11,369 bases of DNA. Origin: Lachnospiraceae bacterium. Lineage in GTDB: Bacteria > Bacillota > Clostridia > Lachnospirales > Lachnospiraceae. Below, piece by piece: positions 5,631-11,369 of the stretch. Numbering within the stretch: the stretch's first letter is position 1; every line of letters starts with the position of its first letter. Location of the stretch: contig JAGDCQ010000169.1 of NCBI GenBank assembly GCA_017958465.1, positions 1 through 11,369 of the forward strand. The letters run 5' to 3'. A model generated the notes under the pieces. The model did not search any database. It had not been told where the DNA came from and was given only the letters and a program-made list of their open reading frames with translations. Position numbers and translations under genes: made by a program.

Positions 5631-7528
5631 TGAGTGAATTCGATAAGACTCAGATCGAGTTTAGAGAAGACGATTTCGTCCTTGTTCAGAGAGATACAAA
5701 GATTTCAGATAAAAAGCTTGAAACAAAGCCTACCACTTTCTTTAAGGATGCCCTTCGCCGTTTCGCAAAGAACAAATCTTCCGTTGTCGGCGGTATCATC
5801 CTTGGTATCCTTGTGCTCTTATCAATCTTTGTGCCTATAGTGGTCAAGGATGATATTGAAAACGTAAAATCTCAGGAGCGCTTCCTTGCACCCAAGCTTT
5901 TTGCGGCAGGTACAGGTTTCTGGGACGGCACACGTTCCCGTAAGCACACTGTTTACGATCAGGAAAACGAAGTTCCCGCTCTTTCGGACAAATATTCGGT
6001 AGCAGCCGTAAAAAGGTCACTTGTTTCCATCAAGGTGGACGATGAGGTGGCTCTGATCGATACTGCAAATGTTTACGGTCACGGCGGATACATCGTCATT
6101 GCAACCGATACACAGATCGACGGTAATGACATCTATATGCAGTCAAAGCCTGTAGCTTTTACTTCAAACGGAGACTACAAGCTTGATATCGTCTTTTCGG
6201 ACGAAGAAAACTTTAACGCTGGAAAACTGGGCGAATACAGGGTTTACCTTAAGACAGGCGAGAATCCCGAAGACATCATCGTGATCCGTGATTTCGGAAA
6301 AGATTACAGCGATCTTTCGTTCGATATCAGCGCAGCTCTTAAGGAAGCCGGCCTTAACAGTGTAAATGCAAACATCGTTTTTGATGTTAAGGCATCCGCT
6401 TCAGAGATCCGTTATGTGCTCGTAAAGAGCATAAAGCTCACCGCAAACGAAAACGTGAACAATGCTGAAATGCTTGAAGCAGTTTCGTTTGAAGATGCAA
6501 CTGTGATGATCAATAACGGAGACAAGGAATCCGACGGTTACTGGGCTTGTACCGGACGTAAGGGTATCCACAACTCCGAGATCAAATACTGCGATTACGT
6601 TATCGACACCTACATGCTGGTTTACGGCGATGCAGACCTTGTAACATACTCTGCTACAGAGGTAAAGAACTGGATCGATAACGGCTGGTGCCAGTACGAC
6701 TACACTGTCGGTCCCGAGTCCTTTGTGCGTCTCACCAACGACTGCCCTGTAGACGTTGTGGAATCCCAGCAGCTCCTCAGCAGGACAAAGAAGCTGGCAA
6801 GCATCACAGGCCGCGGCTGGAACTACAGAAAGCTCGGCTACGACAAGATGCCTATCCACCTTATGGGTACCGATGCTTCGGGTATCGACCTTCTTAAGCG
6901 TGCATTTGCCGGCCTTCGTACTTCACTGTTAATGGGTATCATAGTTGCGGCTGTAACCTTCACCTTCGGCCTTGTATGGGGTTCGATCTCCGGTTACTTC
7001 GGCGGCAACATTGATATCGCGATGGAGCGTTTTACAGATATCCTGGGCAACATCCCCGGTATGGTAGTGCTCACGCTGTGCATCCTGCACTTCGGTAACA
7101 ACTTCGGTACCTTCGTACTGGCCCTCTGTATGACGGGCTGGATCGGTACCTCGCATACCACGAGAACTCAGTTCTACCGTTTCAAGGGCAGAGAGTATGT
7201 CCTTGCATCCAGGACACTGGGCGCTTCCGACTGGAGGCTTATCTTCAAGCACATTCTGCCCAACTCCATGGGTACGATCATTACAAACAGCGTATTTATG
7301 ATAACAAGTGTTATCTACTCCGAGGCTTCGCTCGCATACCTTAACCTTGGTCTGCAGGGCACACACTCCTTCGGTGTTATGATGTCCAACAACCAGCCGT
7401 ACCTCGGCGTTTACGCTTACATGGTCATTTTCCCTGCTGTGATAATGGCACTTATGATGATTTCTTTCAACCTGTTCGGTAACGGTCTGAGAGATGCATT
7501 TAACCCGTCCCTGAAAGGAAGTGAATGA
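5630..7528 (+). CDS. oppC: Peptide ABC transporter permease, OppC type, with a large extracytoplasmic insertion
   Basis: Second pore subunit, 632 residues against roughly 300 in ordinary OppC/DppC. Residues 34-72 are the standard N-terminal segment plus helix 1. About residues 75-408 are an inserted, hydrophilic, beta-rich and Asp/Tyr-rich region. The canonical permease resumes at HLMGTDASGIDLLKRAFAGL (410-429; the usual motif is H-GTD--G-D-L-R---G), with further helices to about 615 and the EAA coupling loop at about 522-550 (ASRTLGASDWRLIFKHILPN). Helix 1 leads from inside to outside, so the insertion should sit outside the cell, where OppA docks. It contains four cysteines (C307, C321, C354, C372) that could form disulfides. 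The frame is continuous with no sign of an assembly join. The ATG overlaps the oppB stop (TAATG), and GGGGG at 5615-5619 is the likely ribosome binding site. The permease call is firm; the role of the insertion is unknown. Confidence 0.93.
   Translation: MSEFDKTQIEFREDDFVLVQRDTKISDKKLETKPTTFFKDALRRFAKNKSSVVGGIILGILVLLSIFVPIVVKDDIENVKSQERFLAPKLFAAGTGFWDGTRSRKHTVYDQENEVPALSDKYSVAAVKRSLVSIKVDDEVALIDTANVYGHGGYIVIATDTQIDGNDIYMQSKPVAFTSNGDYKLDIVFSDEENFNAGKLGEYRVYLKTGENPEDIIVIRDFGKDYSDLSFDISAALKEAGLNSVNANIVFDVKASASEIRYVLVKSIKLTANENVNNAEMLEAVSFEDATVMINNGDKESDGYWACTGRKGIHNSEIKYCDYVIDTYMLVYGDADLVTYSATEVKNWIDNGWCQYDYTVGPESFVRLTNDCPVDVVESQQLLSRTKKLASITGRGWNYRKLGYDKMPIHLMGTDASGIDLLKRAFAGLRTSLLMGIIVAAVTFTFGLVWGSISGYFGGNIDIAMERFTDILGNIPGMVVLTLCILHFGNNFGTFVLALCMTGWIGTSHTTRTQFYRFKGREYVLASRTLGASDWRLIFKHILPNSMGTIITNSVFMITSVIYSEASLAYLNLGLQGTHSFGVMMSNNQPYLGVYAYMVIFPAVIMALMMISFNLFGNGLRDAFNPSLKGSE
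7514..7521 (+). promoter_or_regulatory. Ribosome binding site that sets the oppD start
   Basis: AAAGGAAG at 7514-7521 lies 8 nt before the ATG at 7530. The alternative in-frame GTG at 7521 overlaps this site itself, so the ATG is the better start. The site sits inside the last codons of oppC, whose TGA is at 7526-7528, one base before the oppD ATG. Confidence 0.7.
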
Positions 7529-7529
7529 T

Positions 7530-8996
7530 ATGGAGGCTACCAGACAACCGGTTCTTTCCGTCAATAACCTCGAGATCAACTTCAAGACGGATAACGGTAT
7601 ACTTAAGGCTGTTCGAAACGTATCCTTCGAGCTTTACGAGGGCGAGACCCTTTGTATCGTAGGAGAATCGGGTTCGGGCAAGTCCGTAACATCTAAAACA
7701 ATAATGGGTATCCTCGCCAACAACGCCATCATCCAGGGCGGAAACATCATGTACAGAGGCGAGAATCTCCTTGAGGTGTCCGAGGATGAGTTTTATAAGA
7801 TCCGCGGTCACAAGATAGGCATGATCTTCCAGGATCCTCTTTCGTCCCTTAACCCCATCGTTAAGATCGGAAAGCAGATCACAGAGGCCATGCTCCTTAA
7901 CAGCGATAAGCTCAAGCTCATGTATAATGACCTTATCAGCGATGATCTTATCCGCTACAAAAACACTCTCGCGAAGATGAACATCTCTATCAACAACGAG
8001 AGAAAGAGAGTGGCCGCAGCCATTGCAGAGATCAAGGCAAAGGGCACAGTTTCCGCAGACGATAAGGCTAAGATCGCCAAAATGAAGAACGATCTCAAGA
8101 CTTTTGAGAAGGAGACCAGAGCCACATTTGAAAAGCAGGCTGACGAATATAAGGCCAAGCTTGACAAGACCCAGAAGGAAGCTAAACAGAAAGTAAAGGA
8201 ATACAAGGCAAAAGTAGATGCCGAGTACGCTGAGACAAAGGCTGCCATCCACGCAAAGGGACTTGACAGGGATGCGCTTAAGCAGGAGCTTGAGAAGGCT
8301 GAGATCGATTACCAGAACAAGATCAAGATCACAAAGGCAGAGGCCAAGAGGCGCGCCATCGAGATCATGAAGGAAGTTGGTATCCCGGATCCCGAAAAGC
8401 GTTACGAGCAGTATCCTTTCGAGTTTTCAGGCGGTATGAGACAGCGTATAGTTATCGCTATCGCACTTACTGCTTCACCTGAGATCCTTATCTGCGACGA
8501 GCCTACTACTGCGCTTGACGTTACTATCCAGGCCCAGATCCTCGAGCTTATCAACAGGATCAAAAAAGAGAGAAAACTTTCCTGTATCTTTATCACACAC
8601 GACCTTGGCGTTGTTGCCAATATGGCTGACAGGGTTGCGGTTATGTATGCAGGCAAGATAGTTGAATACGGTACTTCGGACGAGATATTCTATGATCCCA
8701 GACATCCTTACACCTGGGCACTTCTTTCAAGTATCCCGGATGTGGACAGCAAGGAAAAACTCGAAGCTATCCCCGGAACTCCGCCTAACATGATCTACCC
8801 GCCCAAGGGTGATGCATTTGCGGACAGAAGCAGGTACGCGATGAATATCGATTACAGGGAGGAGCCGCCGTTCTTCAAGGTGAGCGACACCCACTATGCG
8901 GCTACATGGCTGCTTTCGGAAAAAGCCCCGAAGGTTGAGATGCCTAAGATCGTAAGCGAAAGAATCCGTATCTCTCTGGAAGGAGGAAAGCAATGA
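7530..8996 (+). CDS. oppD: Peptide ABC transporter ATPase, OppD type, with a coiled-coil insertion after the Q-loop
   Basis: Cytoplasmic ATPase of 488 residues that powers import through OppBC together with OppF. All catalytic elements are present: Walker A GESGSGKS (45-52), Q-loop Q101 in IFQDPLSSLNP, signature FSGGM (299-303, Met instead of the common Gln), Walker B ILICDEP (319-325, catalytic E324), D-loop ALD (328-330) and switch H357. The family C-terminal region follows (HPYT at 392-395; PGTPP at 415-419). A Lys/Glu/Ala-rich, helix-favouring insertion occupies about 125-265, with the pentapeptide EYKAK twice at an 18-residue spacing (206, 224). Without it the length would be the normal 340-350. 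The four cysteines that bind a 4Fe-4S cluster in some relatives appear as D428, S434, D441 and T459. Its TGA overlaps the oppF ATG by four bases (ATGA). Confidence 0.94.
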   Translation: MEATRQPVLSVNNLEINFKTDNGILKAVRNVSFELYEGETLCIVGESGSGKSVTSKTIMGILANNAIIQGGNIMYRGENLLEVSEDEFYKIRGHKIGMIFQDPLSSLNPIVKIGKQITEAMLLNSDKLKLMYNDLISDDLIRYKNTLAKMNISINNERKRVAAAIAEIKAKGTVSADDKAKIAKMKNDLKTFEKETRATFEKQADEYKAKLDKTQKEAKQKVKEYKAKVDAEYAETKAAIHAKGLDRDALKQELEKAEIDYQNKIKITKAEAKRRAIEIMKEVGIPDPEKRYEQYPFEFSGGMRQRIVIAIALTASPEILICDEPTTALDVTIQAQILELINRIKKERKLSCIFITHDLGVVANMADRVAVMYAGKIVEYGTSDEIFYDPRHPYTWALLSSIPDVDSKEKLEAIPGTPPNMIYPPKGDAFADRSRYAMNIDYREEPPFFKVSDTHYAATWLLSEKAPKVEMPKIVSERIRISLEGGKQ

Positions 8997-10375
8997 GTGA
9001 GCGAAAAAACATTGTCGAAATCTCGCGCGAAAAAGAGCAGGAGCTCTCTGTGATGGATGAGGCAAGAGTTTCGGATACCATGTTCTACCTTCCCGAAGAA
9101 AAGGATTACTCAGGTTCCCTTGAAACAGCTTCAGGCCGCGCCGAATTCAACAAAAAATACAAGATCAGTTCTAAAGTTAAACAAAAACCGGAGCTTCGCG
9201 ATAAGAACATCCTTCTTTCCGTAAGGCACTTAAAGCAGTTCTTCTTCTTCGGCAAGGGTGCGAACAGGCAGAAATTAAAGGCTGTATCAAATGTGTCCTT
9301 TGACCTTAAAGAAGGCGAGTGCCTGGGTATCGTAGGCGAGAGCGGTTGCGGAAAGACAACTACCGGCCGCTGCATCATGCACCTTTACGATATCACTTCG
9401 GGTTCCATTTATTATCGCGGTGTGCGCATCAGCGCCGGCAACCGCTGGAACAGGAAAGAGATCAAATGGTCCGCTATCCATGCAAGGAAAAAGATCGAAG
9501 AGATCAATGAGCAGGCTAAAAAGGACATAGCTCTCCTTAATCCCGAAAGCAAGGATTACAGCGAGCAGGTTAAAAAGATCAAAGACGAAGCAGCAAAGCA
9601 AGTCGAAGAAATAAACGAAAAGGTCAAGATCATAAGAGACGAGCAGAGAGAAAAACTGCGTCAGATCAAGATCGATAACGACAACGTAAGCAGAAAGCTC
9701 TTAAACGAGATCCAGATGATCTTCCAGGACCCCATCGATTCCCTCGACCCCCGTATGACGGTAGAGGATATCATACAGGAAGGCCTTAAGATCCAGGGCT
9801 TCAGGAACAAGAAGGAAAACCACAAAAAGGTTGTGGAGATGCTCAAGACCGTAGGTCTTGTAGAAGAGCACGCTTCCCGTTACCCGCACGAGTTTTCCGG
9901 CGGCCAGCGCCAGCGTATCGGTATCGCCCGTGCGCTGATCATGAACCCCAAGCTCCTTATCTGCGACGAGCCTATATCCGCCCTCGACGTTTCCATCAGG
10001 GCACAGGTCATCAACCTTTTGAACGACCTTAAGAATGACCTGAACCTTTCCATCATCTTTATCGCCCACGATCTTTCGGTCGTTAAGTATTTCTGCGATT
10101 CCATCGTAGTTATGTACTTTGGTAAAGTTGTTGAGAAGGCATCCAGTGACGAGCTTTTCAAGAACCCCATGCACCCCTACACCAGGGCTCTGCTTTCGGC
10201 TATCCCTAAGCCCGATCCCAGGTCTGAGCGCAAGAGACAAAGGATCCTCTACGATCCCAAGACTGCGCACGATTACAGCACGGGAGACACCCCTTCGCTC
10301 AAGGAGATCACACCCGGACATTTTGTATATTGCAACAATGCCGAGTTTGAAAAATACAAGAGCGAGCTGAAATGA
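8993..10375 (+). CDS. oppF: Peptide ABC transporter ATPase, OppF type, with N-terminal extension and a coiled-coil insertion before the Q-loop
   Basis: Second ATPase of the importer, 460 residues. The ABC domain starts near residue 72 (KNILLSVRHLKQFF), after an unusual hydrophilic N-terminal extension of about 70 residues. Motifs are Walker A GESGCGKT (115-122), Q-loop Q245 in IFQDPIDSLDP, a full signature FSGGQ (301-305), Walker B LLICDEP (321-327, catalytic E326), switch H359, and HPYTRALL (394-401) leading to the C-terminal PGHFV segment (441-445). Between strand YYRGVRI and the Q-loop, about residues 151-237 form a Lys/Glu/Ile-rich helical insertion; family members normally have a short loop here. 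Of the C-terminal iron-sulfur cysteines only the last (C447) remains. AGGAGG at 8981-8986 precedes the ATG, which overlaps the oppD stop. Without the extension and insertion the length would be about 300, normal for OppF. Confidence 0.94.
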   Translation: MSERKNIVEISREKEQELSVMDEARVSDTMFYLPEEKDYSGSLETASGRAEFNKKYKISSKVKQKPELRDKNILLSVRHLKQFFFFGKGANRQKLKAVSNVSFDLKEGECLGIVGESGCGKTTTGRCIMHLYDITSGSIYYRGVRISAGNRWNRKEIKWSAIHARKKIEEINEQAKKDIALLNPESKDYSEQVKKIKDEAAKQVEEINEKVKIIRDEQREKLRQIKIDNDNVSRKLLNEIQMIFQDPIDSLDPRMTVEDIIQEGLKIQGFRNKKENHKKVVEMLKTVGLVEEHASRYPHEFSGGQRQRIGIARALIMNPKLLICDEPISALDVSIRAQVINLLNDLKNDLNLSIIFIAHDLSVVKYFCDSIVVMYFGKVVEKASSDELFKNPMHPYTRALLSAIPKPDPRSERKRQRILYDPKTAHDYSTGDTPSLKEITPGHFVYCNNAEFEKYKSELK

Positions 10376-10410
10376 TACAGGTGCGTAAAGCACTGCAAAG
10401 TTAAAGACAA

Positions 10411-10438
10411 GAGCCGGATTCAGATCCGGCTCAAGTTT
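10411..10438 (+). terminator. Probable terminator after oppF
   Basis: A perfect 9-bp GC-rich stem, GAGCCGGAT (10411-10419) and ATCCGGCTC (10424-10432), with loop TCAG lies 35 bp after the oppF stop. The following T-run is short (AAGTTTTA), so termination may be incomplete and some transcript may reach the small membrane-protein gene downstream. Confidence 0.7.
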
Positions 10439-10473
10439 TATCCGAAGTTTTCCGCAAAGCGGGGAGCTTTTGG

Positions 10474-10860
10474 ATGATCGGAGTATTTATGAGCATTTTA
10501 AGAAAACTGATTTTACATTCCCCGGGACACTATATCGCTGCTTTTGTGATCGCTGCCGGTTTTTCGGGAGCTATGCTGTTCACAAGAGGCGCAAGCACCA
10601 CCGTGCTCTGGATGGACGCTCTTACCGTCGGAGGTGCCGTAACAGCCCTCTTTGGCCTTTTGCTCCTTGTGGCGAGGCTTGGCTCCTTTGATCTTTTTTC
10701 ATATTCCTTCCGCAGGTTCTCAGGAAGGACCGACAAGGATTTTTATGAATTCAGGGAGCAGGCCGAGGAGAAACGCTCTAAAGAGGAGTATACCTTCATG
10801 CCGTATATACTTGTGGGATTGCTGTTTATTGTGGTGGGGCTTGTGATAAGGGCGATCTGA
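10474..10860 (+). CDS. Small integral membrane protein, DUF3899-like
   Basis: Protein of 128 residues with three predicted helices (about 18-36, 47-67, 109-126) and a basic, charged segment of about 35 residues between the second and third. The FDLFSYSFRRF segment (72-82) after helix 2 and a closing helix in the pattern YTFMPYILVGLLF resemble the DUF3899 family of Firmicutes, which has no known function. This match is from memory of the family pattern and is tentative. GGGGAG at 10461-10466 supports the ATG at 10474; a second in-frame ATG at 10489 with GGAG at 10480-10483 would drop five residues. The gene lies between a hairpin after oppF and the pckA promoter, with no promoter of its own that I can identify, so it may depend on readthrough. 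Nothing links it functionally to the transporter. Confidence 0.72.
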   Translation: MIGVFMSILRKLILHSPGHYIAAFVIAAGFSGAMLFTRGASTTVLWMDALTVGGAVTALFGLLLLVARLGSFDLFSYSFRRFSGRTDKDFYEFREQAEEKRSKEEYTFMPYILVGLLFIVVGLVIRAI

Positions 10861-10888
10861 GACGCCTGAAGTTATAAGTATCATATTC

Positions 10889-10898
10889 ACAAATTTGT
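10889..10898. promoter_or_regulatory. Palindrome upstream of the pckA promoter
   Basis: ACAAATTTGT is a perfect 10-bp palindrome located 14 bp before the -35 element, in an A/T-rich stretch. It could be a regulator site or part of an upstream A/T element. I cannot assign it to a known regulator; it does not match the Rex or CcpA consensus. Confidence 0.3.
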
Positions 10899-10911
10899 AA
10901 CAATAATTTTA

Positions 10912-10940
10912 GTGACATTTCGGAATTAATAATGTATAAT
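10912..10940 (+). promoter_or_regulatory. Sigma-A type promoter for pckA
   Basis: GTGACA at 10912-10917 (5 of 6 consensus bases) and a perfect TATAAT at 10935-10940 have an ideal 17-bp spacer. Predicted start is near 10947, giving a leader of about 80 nt. The leader contains the perfect 14-bp palindrome GTTATTTAAATAAC (10988-11001), which could be an operator or a weak hairpin, and the ribosome binding site AAGGAGG (11013-11019). Confidence 0.82.
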
Positions 10941-11027
10941 AGCCAAGGATAATTTTTTCCGTGCTTTCCCCAAAGCCCGGAGATAATGTTATTTAAATAA
11001 CGATATCTTTTTAAGGAGGCTTTTCCA

Positions 11028-11369
11028 ATGAGTACAATCGATTTAACTCAGTATGGTATCACAGGAACAACCGAGATCGTATACAATCCGTCATACGACA
11101 AGCTGTTCGAAGAAGAGACCAAGAAAGAACTTACAGGCTACGAAGTAGGCAAGGTAAGCAAGCTTGGCGCAGTTGACGTTTTCACCGGTATCTACACCGG
11201 ACGTTCACCTAAAGACAAGTACATTGTCATGGACGCTAACTCCAAGGACACTGTATGGTGGACAACAGATGAATACAAGAACGACAACCACCCCATGACA
11301 GAAGAGACATGGAAGGTTGTTAAGGATCTTGCGCAGAAGGAACTTTCCGGCAAGAGACTTTTCGTTGTA
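11028..11369 (+). CDS. pckA: Phosphoenolpyruvate carboxykinase (ATP), N-terminal part, cut by window edge
   Basis: First 114 codons of the ATP-dependent PEP carboxykinase, which interconverts oxaloacetate plus ATP with PEP, CO2 and ADP in the cytoplasm. In gut and rumen anaerobes it often runs in the CO2-fixing direction toward succinate; that is family knowledge and not shown here. The N-terminal domain is recognisable by the substrate-binding stretch YTGRSPKDKYIV (56-67), where R59 corresponds to the oxaloacetate/PEP-binding arginine of E. coli PckA, and by the following VWWTTDEYKNDNHPM pattern. The kinase P-loop and metal-binding residues lie beyond the window (full family length is about 530-540). 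The ATG is fixed by AAGGAGG at 11013-11019, 8 nt upstream. Its own strong promoter makes it an independent transcription unit. Confidence 0.95.
   Translation, partial: MSTIDLTQYGITGTTEIVYNPSYDKLFEEETKKELTGYEVGKVSKLGAVDVFTGIYTGRSPKDKYIVMDANSKDTVWWTTDEYKNDNHPMTEETWKVVKDLAQKELSGKRLFVV

Noticed and set aside
7521..7529. GTG at 7521 as the oppD start
   Set aside because: It overlaps the AAAGGAAG ribosome binding site that serves the ATG at 7530.
6929..7585. Open frame on the - strand (218 codons) opposite the oppC core
   Set aside because: It lies antisense to conserved permease helices, has no recognisable motif and no ribosome binding site; a shadow frame.
7500..8252. Long open frame on the - strand (250 codons) opposite oppD
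   Set aside because: It mirrors the strongly supported oppD frame, shows only low-complexity Leu/Val/Cys-rich translation, and has no ribosome binding site or recognisable domain. The codon bias of oppD explains it.
1657..10375. Genome-wide reassignment of TAG to an amino acid
   Set aside because: Only one in-frame TAG is seen in about 3,500 codons of well-supported genes; a reassigned codon would be expected more often. Not fully excluded from one window.
9701..10393. Open frame on the - strand (230 codons) opposite oppF
   Set aside because: Antisense to the catalytic motifs of oppF, with a translation unlike any family I know; a shadow frame.
10861..10911. Terminator after the small membrane-protein gene
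   Set aside because: No GC-rich stem followed by a T-run is visible; only A/T-rich palindromic sequence before the pckA promoter.

Overview
The window looks like chromosomal DNA of an anaerobic Firmicute of the Clostridia, most likely a Lachnospiraceae-like organism. The reasons are strong AGGAGG-type ribosome binding sites, textbook sigma-A promoters, a type II lipoprotein signal on the binding protein, moderate GC content, and a Gram-positive style oppABCDF locus followed by an ATP-dependent PEP carboxykinase. The assignment is inferred from gene style only. All genes are on the + strand. I see no tRNA, rRNA, CRISPR array, transposase or phage gene.

Layout. (1) 1-1449: an imperfect 19-bp tandem repeat at the left edge, then ccdA and a membrane-anchored TlpA-like thioredoxin, a two-gene module that carries reducing power across the membrane. 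It is closed by an intrinsic terminator at 1505-1530. (2) 1560-10435: a promoter (TTGAAA-17-TATAAT) drives a five-gene peptide ABC transporter locus in the order binding protein, permease, permease, ATPase, ATPase (oppA-B-C-D-F). A multi-hairpin region separates oppA from oppB. oppB-C-D-F are tightly or translationally coupled and end at a hairpin at 10411-10432. (3) 10474-10860: a small three-helix membrane protein that resembles DUF3899. (4) 10912-11369: a second strong promoter, a leader with palindromes, and the first 114 codons of pckA, cut by the window edge.

The transporter is the unusual part. The binding-protein gene is split by one in-frame TAG at codon 384, with the same reading frame continuing for 540 more codons. 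Four of the five components are much larger than the family norm. OppA (924 codons across the TAG) has a helical module after its lipoprotein linker and an extra C-terminal beta-rich domain. OppC has an extracytoplasmic insertion of about 335 residues between helix 1 and the conserved permease core. OppD and OppF each carry a charged, predicted coiled-coil insertion, at different places in the ATPase fold (after the Q-loop in OppD, before it in OppF). Both ATPases have lost most or all of the C-terminal cysteines that bind an iron-sulfur cluster in relatives. Together these suggest an elaborated peptide importer with extra parts on both faces of the membrane. That is inference; the core function as a family 5 peptide-type ABC importer is well supported.
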